Positions 52,893 to 63,925 of a stretch of DNA of 64,000 bases are shown here, piece by piece; position 1 is the stretch's first letter, and each line of letters starts with the position of its first letter. The DNA is from Prionace glauca (taxonomy: Eukaryota; Chordata; Chondrichthyes; Carcharhiniformes; Carcharhinidae), in the NCBI GenBank assembly GCA_037974335.1, contig CM075760.1, positions 20,726,291 to 20,790,290 on the forward strand, in the 5' to 3' direction. A program made the translations under genes and the position numbers. The notes below the pieces were generated by a model. It had not been told where the DNA came from. It did not search any database and saw only the letters and a list, made by a program, of their open reading frames with translations.

Positions 52893-54079
52893 TGCTGACA
52901 TGGAGATCAGGGCCTGTATGGGTCTCCAGGCCATCATGCATACCATCATGATAGGGAGGATGGAGATGGTGTTGCCAGCCATGTACATGATGAACAGATT
53001 CATGGACAGCTGTTTCAGTGGGCCCAAGGCGATGTCCCAGCAGCGCTGAAAACAGAAAGCAAGCAGGGTATCAGAAAAGGGAATCAATTTGGGGAGGTCA
53101 CATACTGATCTTATACCCAGGCCTAGATAACACAATAAGCCCCTTTATCTAACAGGCTGCTGTGGTTCACCAAGGCACTTCACCACCACGGCAAACCAGG
53201 CATTGTCAGCCACACACCAAGGACACTTCAAATCCAACTTACTTTCTCGACCAGGATCCGGTCTGTTTCTTGGACACAGATGTCAGGTAACTGTTTGTCT
53301 GAATAGGCGACTGGGCACATGGAGTCTCTGTGGCCACACTGTTGATTACGGCTCCTGTGAGAAACAGAAAACACAAATTGGTCACTCTTTCAAGACCATT
53401 TTTAAAGAGAGTCTCTCTATTGAGGATACCAACATGGTGGCAATATTGCCAGCATGAACAAAAGCTGGGGCAAATCTCAGACACACACTACCATTGTGTG
53501 TACCAAAGTACCATGGGAATGGAGGATGGCAGAAGTGGATTAGTGTCAATTGATAATCAGGGTGCCAATCCCTTTACCCTCCATTAAGGAGCAATAGCGA
53601 CAAATTACCAGATGTACCAAATTGAAAACAAACACCATGGGACATTAAGAGAGATCTAGTGCAGTACCCGGCCCTGGAAATGAGCAATCGTTCTGCCAAC
53701 CATCATCGCAGTTGGCACCTGATCAGGTGGAGGGGCTGAAACCAAGATGGCATCTCAGGGTCATGACCTGGGGAAAAGATGCTAAGGTGGGTCTGAGTGA
53801 TTTCTGGGGAATTTGAGGGGCTGCTTTGTGCTGAGAAGCTTGGCGACGAGTAAAAGAGGCGTGAAAAACCCGGTGTTGGGAAGTTTTGGGTTGGTGCCAC
53901 ATCCCCCGGGTCAGGGTGCGGTGGCCTCCCCGCGGGAGAGGCGGGCTGGCCCGGCTTGCCTCCTACTCGAGTCCCCTGCTCCCCGCGCGGCCTCCGCTCC
54001 TGCTGCTGCCGCTCAGGTTAAGCTCGAGAGTTCACTTGTGCCAGCGCGCGCGGTTGGTAAGCCCCGCCCCTGCAGCCAT
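52893..54079 (-). pseudogene. EMC4 (ER membrane complex subunit 4), truncated copy with introns
   Basis: EMC4 is a conserved subunit of the ER membrane complex, which inserts transmembrane segments. Three exons are seen on the minus strand. Exon 1 (54079-53967) reads MAAGAGLTNRARWHK, stop, TLELNLSGSSRS; the family has Trp at that place, so codon 16 is TGG-to-TGA. Exon 2 (53354-53243) reads [19 protein letters not shown] then ETDRILVEK, with CACAG before and GTAAGT after. Exon 3 (53045-52893) reads [30 protein letters not shown] and [21 protein letters not shown], two hydrophobic segments. Phases fit (2, then 0). After SA no normal 5' splice site is present and the C-terminal third is absent. 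It is probably a duplicated pseudogene. A sequencing error at codon 16 and distant terminal exons cannot be excluded. Confidence 0.82.
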
Positions 54080-54260
54080 GGCAACCCAGCAACTACCCAT
54101 CCCCCACTTTCAAATCGGATTCCCATCCGGGGAAGAACCCGCACGTTTCCGTCAACAGACCATATCGCTGCAATGCGCATGTGCGGTCCCAACAGCTTCA
54201 GCGTTCTGCGGGCACCGCCAATTGCCCCGCCCCCACAGCACCACCATCTTTATTAGGGGC
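53860..54260. promoter_or_regulatory. CpG island at EMC4 exon 1
   Basis: CpG-dense region covering EMC4 exon 1, with GC boxes (GCCCCGCCCC), NRF1-like ATGCGCATGTGCGG at about 54174 and a YY1-like CACCATCTTTATT at about 54242. Open frames on the + strand here are GC by-products. Confidence 0.6.
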
Positions 54261-54454
54261 ACATCGGCTCCAACTCGATCCACTCTCCGGCTAAATGCAG
54301 CTCCTCTGCCCTGCACAAAGATGAACACCACTCCATATCAGAGATTTAAAATACTGCTTCCTTAATTCCTCACGAAAACGTCTTACACCGTATTAAACGT
54401 TAATAAAACCTAACAGACTATCCTTCTCAATCTGCAACCGAAACCAATCCAATG

Positions 54455-54525
54455 TTTCTCCACAGATACTGCCACACCTGCTGATGTTATCCATCATTTT
54501 CTGTTTTTATTTCACATTTCTGCAG
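54455..54525 (-). repeat. Dispersed AGCAGGTCTG-type repeat fragment
   Basis: GTTTCTCCACAGATACTGCC, ACACCTGCTGATGTTATCC and CATTTTCTGTTTTTATTTC. Confidence 0.55.
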
Positions 54526-54649
54526 GATTTTACATTCTGCCTCAAAGGGCTGACTCTTCCAGCCAAGTTACAATGGATAAAACAATATAATATTGTGGCT
54601 TCCTCCAGGCATGAGAACTGAAGGATGGACAATTTGCATATATTAGTAA

Positions 54650-54943
54650 AAGTAAAGTTTATATTAGTCACAAATCAGCTTTCATTAACACTGCAATGAA
54701 GTTACTGTGAAAATCCCCCCGTTCTCACAGTCCGGCACCTGTTTGGGTGCACTGAGGGAGAATTTAGCATAACCATGCACTTGACCATCATATTTAACAG
54801 ACTGAGAGAGGAAACCGGAGCACTCAGAGGAAACCCATGCAGACATGGAGAGAATGTGCAGACGCCGCACAGAGACCCAAGCTGGGAATCAAACCCGGAT
54901 CCCTGGTGCTGTGAGGCAGTCGCGCCGTAACCACTGTGCCAAG
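54650..54943 (-). mobile_element. tRNA-derived SINE, full length
   Basis: Antisense copy of the TTCATTGCAGTG-tail subfamily: TTAACACTGCAATGAAGTTAC, GAGAGGAAACCGGAGCAC, GGCACAGTGGTTACGGCG head (minus reading). Confidence 0.88.
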
Positions 54944-55720
54944 ATTGATTAGAATCACAATTTCAGTGATGCCAATGATATAATGGCAGTGATCTCATTG
55001 ATGAGAGACAATTTGATCTTTAACTAATTTGAAATAAGTCATCATAAGGAAAGAATACAGGTATTGAATATAAATTCAGTTTATTTTGCTCACTCTCACA
55101 AATCAGGCTGAACCTTCCACTGAGGACACACAAAGGGAAGATTTTGTCACTGACATATCAAATAGAGCAGGAAAATACATAGGAAGTGAATGGAATCTGA
55201 CTTCTCTAACTGAAGTCAATGGGAGCTGTCTTGTAGACACAAAGTCTGGATACTATTTTCAATAAACTATTCAACTCAGCATACCTCCCTGCACAGAGCA
55301 CCACTTCATTCACATTGTTTCATTTTTGTACACGATTCCCTCTGGTTCCTGTCACTGTGTCTCAGCCCGCAGTAATTCACCATACTGTCAGACAACAGAT
55401 GGTTCTTTACTTTTCGAACTGTCGAGTGATGCAGAAAATTGAGTCCCTACACCCTCTGTTCAGAAAACTCTCCCGTAATTAGGGATGTAGATCAAGAAGT
55501 TGGGAGCTTCATCCTTGACCTGATGGTACAGCTGTAAGGAATATGAATAAACTGAGCTTGAAAAGCTGTAATTAATAGTAACCAAATCTCCTTCACACTG
55601 TGTCATTGTAATCGGCTCCAATGAGACACAGACAAAAAAACTGATCTGTTTTACATATTCTGATATATCCTAACCATTGATTAACTATAAATAGCTACTG
55701 AACCTTGGAGAGGAATGTGT
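54944..55720. other. Unassigned stretch
   Basis: No gene or known repeat was recognised. Confidence 0.4.
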
Positions 55721-55725
55721 CATAG

Positions 55726-57705
55726 AACATAGAACATAGAACATAGAATATTACAGCACAAACAGGCCCTTCGGCCCTCGGGTTGCGCCGATCGCATCAA
55801 CCCCACCAATCTATAGACCTATCTATAACCCCCAATCCCATTAAACCCCATATACTCATCCAGAAGTCTTTTAAAAGACCCCAGCGAGTTCGCCTCCACC
55901 ACCGACGACGGCAGCCGATTCCAATCACTCACCACCCTCTGAGTGAAAAACTTACCCCTAACATCACCTCTGTACTTCCCTCCCCGCACCTTAAATCTGT
56001 GTCCTCTCGTAGCGACCATTTCAACCCGGGGAAATAGCCTCTGAGAGTCCACCCTATCTATTCCTCTCAACATTTTATAAACTTCTATCAGGTCGCCTCT
56101 CAACCTTCGCCTCTCCAGGGAAAAGAGTCCCAGCTCCCTCAACCTATCTTCATAAGGCATGCCTCCCAGTCCAGGCAACATCCTTGTAAATCTCCTCTGC
56201 ACCCTTTCAATAGCTTCTACGTCTTTCCTATAGTGAGGCGACCAGAACTGCGCACAGTACTCCAAATGAGGCCTGACGAGGGTCCTGTAAAGTTGCAGCA
56301 TTACCTCCCGACTCCTAAACTCAATCCCTCGATTAATGAAGGCCAGTACACCATACGCCTTCTTGACCACCTCCTCCACCTGCGAGGCCGATTTAAGAGT
56401 CCTGTGAACCCGGACCCCGAGATCCTTCTGCTCTTCAACGCTACTAAGACCCCTGCCCTTAATAGTGTACTCGTTCATCCCGTTGGTTCTGCCGAAATGG
56501 ACTACTACACATTTATCCGCGTTGAAGTCCATCTGCCACTTCTCCGCCCATTCCTGCATCCTATCTATGTCCTGCTGCAACTTTTGACATCCTTCCAGAC
56601 CATCCACAACACCGCCGACCTTCGTGTCATCAGCGAACTTGCTAACCCATCCCTGCACTTCCTCATCCAGGTCATTTATGAAAATGACAAACAACAAGGG
56701 TCCCAGAACAGATCCCTGGGGCACCCCACTGGTGACTGACCTCCATTCCGAAAAAGACCCATCCACAACCACTCTCTGCCTTCTGCAGGCAAGCCAGTTC
56801 TGGATCCACAAGGCCAAAGGCCCTTGGATCCCATGCCCTCTTACCTTCTCAAGAAATCTTGCATGGGGGACCTTATCAAAAGCCTTGCTGAAGTCCATGT
56901 ACACTACGTCCACGGCACTTCCTTCGTCAATGTGTTCAGTCACATTATCGAAGAACTCAACTAGGCTCGTAAGGCACGACCTGCCCTTGACAAATCCATG
57001 CTGACTATTCCTGATCATGTCAAACCTCTCCAAATGCTCGTAAATCTTGTCCCTCAGAAGCCTCTCCATCAGCTTACCAACCACTGAGGTCAGACTCACC
57101 GGGCGGTAATTTCCCGGGCTATCCCTGTTCCCTTTCTTGAAAATAGGGACTACATCCGCAATCCTCCAATCTTCCGGAACCTCTCCCGTCTCCATTGACG
57201 ACGCAAAGATCATTGCCAAGGGCTCTGCAATCACTTCCCTGGCCTCCCACAGTATCCTGGGGTACATCCCATCTGGTCCCGGCGACTTATCTACCTTGAT
57301 AGAATTCAAAAGTTCCAACACATCCTCCTCCTTAATGTCCACGTACTCAATCTTTTCCACCTGCTGCAAGTCCATAGCAAGATCTCCCAAATCAGCTTCC
57401 ACTGTGAATACTGATGCAAAGTACTCATTAAGCACCTCCGCCATTTCTTCTGGTTCTACACAGACCTTTCCCCCTTCATCTTTTATAGGTCCTATCCTTT
57501 CCTTTCTCACCCTTTTACCTTTCACATACTTATAGAAGGCCTTGGGATTTTCCTTAATCTTACCCGCCAAGGTCTTCTCATGACCCCTTCTGGCTCTCCT
57601 AATTTCCCTTTTAACCTCCTTTCTACAGTCCTTATATTCTTCAAGATCCTTAACCTCTCCTAGTTCCCTGAATCCAGGTGACTTTTCCCCTCTTTGATGC
57701 CCCAC
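55726..57705 (-). mobile_element. LINE-3 (CR1-type), 5'-truncated, open reverse transcriptase
   Basis: Antisense copy of about 1.98 kb ending in the terminal repeat (four CATAGAA-type units at 55726-55750). Codes the ORF below. The endonuclease and ORF1 are missing. Related to LINE-2 (shared FIEFRSR, RRFTRML, ALPAAVV-like blocks) but distinct. Among the youngest insertions in the window. Confidence 0.92.
55819..57705 (-). CDS. LINE-3 ORF2 fragment: reverse transcriptase, 628 codons, uninterrupted
   Basis: The frame starts inside ORF2 (linker GFRELGEVKDLEEYKDCRK) and carries the reverse transcriptase blocks in order: DKSPGPDGMYPRIL, FKKGNRDSPGNYRPVSLTSV, QHGFVKGRSCLTSLVEFF, MDFSKAFDKVPHARFL, SGVPQGSVLGPLLFVIF, then the catalytic FADD in VSKFADDTKVGGV. 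These are followed by thumb and C-terminal parts (VVHFGRTNGMNEYTIKGRG, EYCAQFWSPHYRKDVEAI, FFTQRVVSDWNRLPSSVVEA) and the end NGIGGYR-stop. No stop or shift occurs. Without the APE endonuclease this copy cannot move by itself. The initiator is arbitrary because the 5' end is lost. Confidence 0.9.
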   Translation of the reverse strand: MGHQRGEKSPGFRELGEVKDLEEYKDCRKEVKREIRRARRGHEKTLAGKIKENPKAFYKYVKGKRVRKERIGPIKDEGGKVCVEPEEMAEVLNEYFASVFTVEADLGDLAMDLQQVEKIEYVDIKEEDVLELLNSIKVDKSPGPDGMYPRILWEAREVIAEPLAMIFASSMETGEVPEDWRIADVVPIFKKGNRDSPGNYRPVSLTSVVGKLMERLLRDKIYEHLERFDMIRNSQHGFVKGRSCLTSLVEFFDNVTEHIDEGSAVDVVYMDFSKAFDKVPHARFLEKVRGHGIQGPLALWIQNWLACRRQRVVVDGSFSEWRSVTSGVPQGSVLGPLLFVIFINDLDEEVQGWVSKFADDTKVGGVVDGLEGCQKLQQDIDRMQEWAEKWQMDFNADKCVVVHFGRTNGMNEYTIKGRGLSSVEEQKDLGVRVHRTLKSASQVEEVVKKAYGVLAFINRGIEFRSREVMLQLYRTLVRPHLEYCAQFWSPHYRKDVEAIERVQRRFTRMLPGLGGMPYEDRLRELGLFSLERRRLRGDLIEVYKMLRGIDRVDSQRLFPRVEMVATRGHRFKVRGGKYRGDVRGKFFTQRVVSDWNRLPSSVVEANSLGSFKRLLDEYMGFNGIGGYR

Positions 57706-57711
57706 AATGAC

Positions 57712-57830
57712 AGCAGCTCAGACTCCAGCTCAATGACCCTGAACACAGATTCCAGCAACTGCAGACACTCACCACAGATATGATTGTTCAGGTTTGAGAT
57801 GTTCTCCACAAACTGCCACGTGAGAAGTTC
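57712..57830 (-). mobile_element. Possible LINE ORF1 fragment
   Basis: The minus strand reads CGECLQLLESVFRVIELESE, similar in type to the cysteine-plus-coiled-coil start of CR1 ORF1. It directly adjoins LINE-3, so it may be part of a rearranged copy. Confidence 0.35.
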
Positions 57831-57928
57831 TGGCACACCACCTGCCCTGTGAAGAACATCAAACTCCTGTCCAGTTACAGTTGAAATTAAAAATGGATGT
57901 GATTAACAACAGCATTCAACCCCTGCAT

Positions 57929-58435
57929 TTACACATGAACTTGCTGGTGTCTCAGCAGATTGGATGACCGATTGAATCCCTTCCCACACTCAGAGCAGGT
58001 GAATGGCCTTTCCCCGCTGTGAGTGTGTTGGTGTGTCTGGAGATTGGATGATTGAGTGAACTGCTTCCCACACACAGAGCACCGGAATATTCTTTCCCCA
58101 GTGTGAACTCGCTGGTGTTGGATAAGATGAGACGATTGTCTGAATCTCTTTTCACAGTGAGGACAGCTGAATGGTCTCTTGTCAGTGTGAACAAGCTGGT
58201 GTTTCATTAGATCTGGAGAGGTTTTAAAGCAATCCCCACAGTAAAAGCATTTATAAGGTCTCTTGTCACTGTGAACTCTCTGATGTGACCCGAGGCTGGA
58301 TGATTTTGTGAGTGCCTTCCCACATGTGAAGCAAGCGAACGGTCTCTCTCCAGTGTGACTGCGTCGATGGGTTTCCAGCTGGGATGGGTAACTGAATCCC
58401 TTCCCACAGTGCCCACATTTCCATGGTTTATCCAT
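57929..58435 (-). CDS. C2H2 zinc-finger protein, 6 fingers (ZNF-9)
   Basis: Predicted 168-residue protein starting [20 protein letters not shown] at the family start. Six complete fingers follow: [83 protein letters not shown], ending QQVHV-stop. Linkers vary (SDKRPY, TDKRPF, SGERPF). All zinc ligands are present. This short gene has no breaks and a normal end, so it is a good candidate for a working gene. It is divergent with ZNF-10 across the 60.8-61.2 kb promoter, with old LINE and SINE DNA in its introns. A LINE lies just downstream. Confidence 0.87.
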   Translation of the reverse strand: MDKPWKCGHCGKGFSYPSQLETHRRSHTGERPFACFTCGKALTKSSSLGSHQRVHSDKRPYKCFYCGDCFKTSPDLMKHQLVHTDKRPFSCPHCEKRFRQSSHLIQHQRVHTGERIFRCSVCGKQFTQSSNLQTHQHTHSGERPFTCSECGKGFNRSSNLLRHQQVHV

Positions 58436-58793
58436 AGTGCTGGAATCCTTATGTCTCTCCAGAATGGATGATCAGTTAAAGCCTTGTCCAAACATGGAAT
58501 ACCCGTATGGTTTCTCACCACTGGGAATGGTCTGATTTTTTTTTCAGACTGTGTAACTGGTTAAAACTCTTTCCACAGTCAGTTCACTGGAACACTCTCA
58601 CTTGGGTGTGTGTATGTCTTGGTGCTTTTCCAGTCGCATCGATGATTGAATCTTTCCCAACAGACAGAACAGAGAGACATATTTCTCCCTCCACAGTGAA
58701 AGGTTGATGATATTTAGCTCTTGATGAATTCATTGATTTTGACTGATCGCAAAGAAATGTTTTCCTGTCTTCAGATCATCTCCTACTAATCCC
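58436..58793 (-). other. 5' leader of ZNF-9 exon with decayed finger
   Basis: Exon starts at 58793 behind minus-strand TTTTTACAG. The leader contains the decayed finger (58540-58640; AAGAGTTTTAACCAGTTACA on the minus strand) and in-frame stops before the ATG. Confidence 0.6.
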
Positions 58794-58980
58794 CTGTAAA
58801 AAGAATTGACAGTGTCAGTATCACTCAGACCAGGACAGAAATCCAGAACAGAACCTAGTTTCTGTACAACATTCCCACCCTCTGTTCTTCCAAATATGTG
58901 ATCCAATCAAACTAAAATAAGCTAAAATTGGCAGCAAAGTCCTCACCAAAGAAAGGGAATGTACTTAACTAAACAGAATG

Positions 58981-59880
58981 TTTTTTATGAACATATGAAC
59001 AAGGAGCTGAAGTAGGCCATTCAGCCCCTCCACCATTTATTAAGACTGTGGCTGATTTGATGGTAACCTCAAATCTACATAATACTTACCTCTGATAATC
59101 TATCACCCCCTCGCTTACCAAGAATCTATCCACCTCTGCCTTAAAAATATTCACAGAGTCTGCTTCCACTACTTTTTCAGAAAGAGAGTTTCAAAGACTC
59201 ACAATCCTCTGAGTGAAAGAATTTCTCCTGACCTTAGTTTTACATGGGCAACCACTGATTTTTAAACAGTGACCCCTAGTTCTAAGTTTTCTCAGAGAAG
59301 GAAACAACATCTTCACAACCACCTTGTCAAGACATTTCAGGATCTTAATATGGTTTAGTCAAATTTCCTCTTGGTATTCTAAACTCCAGTGGATACAAGC
59401 CAAGTGTGTTCAACCTTTCCTTACAGGACAATACACCCATTGCTGCTATTAGTCTGGTAAACCTTCTCTGAACTGCTTCCAACATATTGTCATCCTTCAT
59501 TTAAAAATGAAACCAATACTGTACACGATACTCCAAAAGTGGTCTTACCAATGCCTTGCACAACTGAAGCATAACCTTGCTACTTTTGCAATCAACTCCC
59601 TCACAATAAATGGTAACATGGTTACCATTTCCTAGTTACTTGCCCTGCCTGTATAAGAGCCTTCTGTGATTCATGCACTAGGACACAAAGGTCTCTCTGC
59701 ACCTCAGAGCTCTGTAATCTCTCACCATTTAGACAAATCTACCTTCTATTCTTCCTGCCAAAGTGGACATTTCACAATTGCCCAATTCTACAGCATTTAC
59801 CAGTTTTTTGCCCACTCACTTATCCTATCTATATATATTGTAGTTTCTTATGTCATCTTTATGACTTATTTCCCTGCTTA
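58981..59880 (-). mobile_element. Old CR1-type LINE 3' part
   Basis: Antisense decayed copy: tail GAACATATGAACAAGGAGCTG and CCATTCAGCCCCTCC, then remains of SLSERVV, VNRGCPCKTKVRRNSF-like, and AVQRRFTRLIAAMGVL-like sequences. It runs to about 59.88 kb and probably continues at 60.06-60.2 kb behind a SINE insertion. Confidence 0.75.
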
Positions 59881-59894
59881 AAGTAGATTGGCAA

Positions 59895-60062
59895 TACTTA
59901 GTGTCCAAAGATGTGTAGGTTAGATAGACTAACCATGATAAAATGCATGACATTATTGGGATAGGATTGGTGTTGGGCCTGGGTAAGATGCTTCTTTGGA
60001 AAGTCAGAGCAGACCTTATGGGCTAAATGGCCTCTTTCTCCACTGTACAGATTCAATGCTTC
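59895..60062 (+). mobile_element. SINE tail fragment
   Basis: TTAGTGTCCAAAGATGTGTAG, GTTAGATAGACTAACCATG, GGGCTAAATGGCCTC and CCACTGTACAGATTC, the second half of a tRNA-SINE, splitting the old LINE. Confidence 0.7.
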
Positions 60063-60200
60063 TACAGTTTATCTTGTGTGATCATCAAATTTGGTAATCA
60101 TCGCTGCAATCCCTTCAAAGTCATTCCTATAAATTGTAAACAGTTCAATTCCCAGCAGTGATTCCTGTGGCACATCACTTGCCAAAAGAACCATCCAGAT
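60063..60200 (-). mobile_element. Old LINE continuation
   Basis: ATCATCAAATTTGGTAATC and TCAATTCCCAGCAGTGATTC with GGCACATCACTTGCC match the antisense FADD and GVPQG regions. Confidence 0.6.
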
Positions 60201-60216
60201 TGCTATCAATGTGCCT

Positions 60217-60310
60217 GAACAGGTGCTGGAGTGTGGCAACTAGTGGATTTTTACAATAACTTCATTGCAGTGTTAATTTATCCTACTTGCGACAGTAATA
60301 AAAAAAAACT
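60217..60310 (+). mobile_element. SINE tail fragment, TTCATTGCAGTG type
   Basis: GGTGCTGGAGTGTGGCAACT, ATAACTTCATTGCAGTG, followed by an A-rich end. Confidence 0.75.
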
Positions 60311-60336
60311 TAACTATTAATGATCCACAAACTCCT

Positions 60337-60632
60337 CTGGGCAGCACAGTGGTTAGCACTGTTGCCTCACAGTGTCAGGAACCCTTTTTGCTTTCCCAGC
60401 TTAGGTCATTGTTTGTATGGAGTTTGCACATTCTCCCCGTGTCTGCATGGGTTTCCTCCAGGTGCTCCGGTTTCCTCCCACAGTCTGAAAGGTGTGCTGG
60501 TTAGGTGCATTGGCCATACTAAATTCTCGCTCAGTGTACCCGAACAAGCGCCGGATTGTGGCGACTCGGGGATTTTCACAGTTACTCATTGCAGTGTTGA
60601 TGTAAGCCTACTTGTGACATTAATAAATAAAC
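60337..60632 (+). mobile_element. tRNA-derived SINE, full length
   Basis: Head GGGCAGCACAGTGGTTAGCA, body TTTCCTCCAGGTGCTCCGG, tail AGTGTTGATGTAAGCCTAC and AATAAATAAACG. Confidence 0.9.
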
Positions 60633-60819
60633 GTTAATACTTTATATTGGTAACAGTGACTCTGCGGGCACTAGGTGTCTTTTAAGTCAAACCAAATAGA
60701 CAAACTCAAATTAAATTAGGAAAACGTAAAAGGGGCAGCTCCCCAAAAGGAAGGGGAACAGTCCGAAGAAAAACAAAAGTACAAAGGAAACTTAAGACAC
60801 ATCAAATTAAATTGTGATT
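60633..60819. other. Unassigned short stretch
   Basis: A-rich, without recognised repeats. Confidence 0.35.
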
Positions 60820-61200
60820 TTCGGGGCTGCGGGCACTAGGACCGCACTGGAAACAGACACTCAAGCTCCACCCTCTATCGCGTCATCAAAGTGGACACGC
60901 ATGCGCGCTATTTCCCGTCGGAACAAGATGGCGACCGTTAACTGTGGCTTTGTCCCGAGAAACAGACATGGAGTTGCAGACACGAGACCTACAGGTCAAT
61001 ATTTGAGGTTTAAGGCTTTCACCACGTGTTTCGAAACATTCCCCGTTCCAAGGTTAGCACTATCGCTCCCTCTGGGTCACCAAATCCTTACCCGTTTGGA
61101 GATACGACTGACAGACAACAGTCCGTGGCCATTGCTGCGCATGCTCCGAATACAAGGTGATATTGCGCTTGCGCACTGCTCTGGCTAAGGGACAGCCATC
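60820..61200. promoter_or_regulatory. Bidirectional promoter region of ZNF-9 and ZNF-10
   Basis: CpG-rich segment between the divergent genes. Motifs seen: NRF1-like CGCATGCGCGC (about 60898), a YY1-type AACAAGATGGCGACC (about 60923), GCGCATGCTCC (about 61138) and CTTGCGCACTGC (about 61160). It differs from the other promoters in lacking clear CCAAT boxes. Confidence 0.5.
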
Positions 61201-61905
61201 ACCGTGAAGAACTCTGGGTAAAGTCCCCACCATTTACCGTCCAAATTTGTTTTTCTGCTATGTGGGGATTAGGGTGGCAAGGCGAATAAATGAAGTTAGG
61301 AACCAAATAATATGTAAATTCAAGTGCATAGATCCTCCATAGAAAAGAGGAAAGTGCGAATTGGTGGAGAATCAAGAGTTCATAAAGCAGCAGCAAGAAC
61401 TGCAGAAACCAACTCCTGCAATCATAGGATTCAGTTGGTTATTCCCTATCAGTGAGTAACTGTCAGGACTGTGTATGACTCAGATCAGACATTTTAGTCA
61501 TGTTAGCACACACTAATACAATTGAATTACTGGAAACGGGCTGCAGCTCTTTTCATTTTCACTTATTACAGTATGCAGGTGTCACTGGCATTTATTATCA
61601 TTGCTGAATACTTTTGAGAAGGCGATGACAATCTGCCTTCCCTAACCACTGCAGCCCTTGGAGGTTTTGCATGGTTTTAGGGTCCCCAGAACATTAGCCT
61701 GGGCCTTTGGATTACTCGTCCTGTGATATTACCACTGTGTCACCATCTTCCATCACAAAAAATACCCATTAACTATCATTTAGTATTTCCTGCAATTGAG
61801 GCAATTTTGTCTCCAAAATGTAACTTGCTCTTGGATCTCTTGAGATTTGATGTTTCTGCCATGTGGGAACTTGTAGATGTGGAGAGAATGTTTCCTTGTG
61901 TGAGA
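61201..61905. other. Unassigned intron-like stretch
   Basis: No gene was found. A short trace near 61570-61740 (GGCGATGACAATCTGCC) may be repeat. Confidence 0.35.
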
Positions 61906-61908
61906 GAA

Positions 61909-62180
61909 TGGGCGGCACAGTGGTTAGCACTGCTGGCTGACAGCGCCAGAGACCTGGGTTCAATTCCTGGCTTGGGTCACTGCCTGTTTGGAGTCTGCAC
62001 ACTCTCCGTGGGTTTCCTCCCACAGTCTGAAAGATGTGCTGGTTAGGTGTGTTAGCCATGCTAAATTCTCCCTCAGTGTAACCGAACAGGCTTTGGAGTG
62101 TGGCAACTAGGTGATTTTCACAGTAACTTCATAGCAGTGTTAATGTAAGCCTACTTGTGACACAAATAATAAATAAGTAG
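61909..62180 (+). mobile_element. tRNA-derived SINE, full length
   Basis: Head GGGCGGCACAGTGGTTAGCA, perfect-looking B box GGGTTCAATTCCT, tail AACTTCATAGCAGTGTTAAT and AATAATAAATAAG. Confidence 0.92.
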
Positions 62181-62199
62181 AATAATCCAAAATCAGGGG

Positions 62200-62490
62200 C
62201 CAGAAATGTAAGATAGTCACAGACAAATCCAATAGGGGAAATAAGGAGAAATTGTGTTTATCAGAGCAGCTATGCTGTGGAGCTCACTACTACAGGAAAT
62301 ATTTGTGGCAAAAAGCCTTTCAAAATGAAACAAGATGAATGGATGAGAGGGAAAAGAATCGAACAAGAAAATGAAAGACTGAGCTGAGGGAGATGGAATG
62401 GAAGGAGATGCTTGTGGAGAATCAACACCAGCAGAGACTGACTGGGCTAAATGGCCAGTTTCTGTTCTGTATATTTTGTGTAATTCTATG
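62200..62490 (+). mobile_element. Old LINE-like 3' tail
   Basis: CTATGCTGTGGAGCTCACTA, GGGCTAAATGGCCAGTTTCTG and a TATTTTGTGTAATTCTATG end. Family not certain. Confidence 0.5.
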
Positions 62491-62506
62491 TAAACTGTTT
62501 CCACAG

Positions 62507-62850
62507 GATGTTTGAAGAGGAGGATTTACAGATAGGAAAAAATAAAATTTTTAAGATCTTCAGAGTGACACAATTCATCAGGACCTGAAAATCATCGGCT
62601 GCTTAATGTGGAAGGAAAAATGCTTTTCTGTTCTAACATCGGTGTGACTGGAAAAGCACCGAGAGACACACACACACACACCCGAGTGAGAGTGTTCCAG
62701 TGAACTGACTGTGGAAAGAGCTTTAACCAGTTACACAGCCTGAAAAAGAATCACACCATTCACAGCGAGGAGAAACTGTACATGTGTTCTATGTATGGTC
62801 GAGGCTTCAACTGATCATCCAACCTGGAGAGAGACAATGACACTGGCACC
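62507..62850 (+). other. 5' leader of ZNF-10 with decayed finger
   Basis: Follows acceptor AACTGTTTCCACAG (ends 62506). It contains the decayed finger TGTGGAAAGAGCTTTAACCAG to CACACCATTCACAGC, and a second one (GTTCTATGTATGGTCGAGGC), both with stops before the ATG at 62851. Confidence 0.6.
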
Positions 62851-63349
<499 letters not shown>

Positions 63350-63464
63350 CTGCAGGGATTAGATTCTGCTGTTAATCACATCCAGAACTGAACCATGTTC
63401 ATTCTCACAGTTGGCATCCCTTCTGCTGAAAATAATTGAAGTTTTATATTCTGGTTATATATCC

Positions 63465-63470
63465 AATAAA
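63465..63470 (+). promoter_or_regulatory. Poly(A) signal of ZNF-10
   Basis: AATAAA in TATCCAATAAATCAGCTTG, about 115 bases behind the last stop. Equivalent to the signal at 23539. Confidence 0.6.
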
Positions 63471-63794
63471 TCAGCTTGTTTTGAATTTATTGTTTTAGAT
63501 TTTTATCTTTCCCACCTGAGTGTTTAATATCACCTGTCTGGGGCTCAAAAAGGACAATCTGGGGGAGAATCATACGGCAGGAACAGAACTTCAGCCTGGA
63601 CACAGTCTGGGAACACAGTGACTGTCCACACTTTGTTCCTGTTGGATAAAATCAAACACAGCGTTTATTCTCCATCAGTTATCTGACCTTTTCTATTTGC
63701 ATAGCTTATACTGATCTCCCTGGTTACAAATATTATGCTTCATTCCCTCATTTCCAATTAGTTATTATAAAATCTGTTTCTTCCAATCTGTCTG
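63471..63794. other. Unassigned stretch
   Basis: No gene was found. Confidence 0.35.
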
Positions 63795-63925
63795 GAACAT
63801 TAGGTGGACATTCCCAAGTGGAATTGAGACAGAGGTGAGATCAGCCATGATCAGATTGAATGGTGGAGCAGGCTTGAGGGGCTGAATGACTGACCCCTGC
63901 TCCTGGCTTTTATGTTTTTCAGTTA
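63795..63925 (+). mobile_element. Old LINE 3' tail
   Basis: TGAGATCAGCCATGATCAGA, TTGAATGGTGGAGCAGG and GACCCCTGCTCCTGGCTTTTATG. Confidence 0.65.

Noticed and set aside
53813-54365. Two overlapping open frames of 147 and 159 codons on +
   Set aside because: They overlap EMC4 exon 1 and its CpG island on the other strand; composition-driven, no recognisable domain.
60814-61188. 124-codon open frame containing the AAGATGGCGACC site
   Set aside because: GC-rich promoter region; the ATG context is a YY1-type motif and the protein has no family features.
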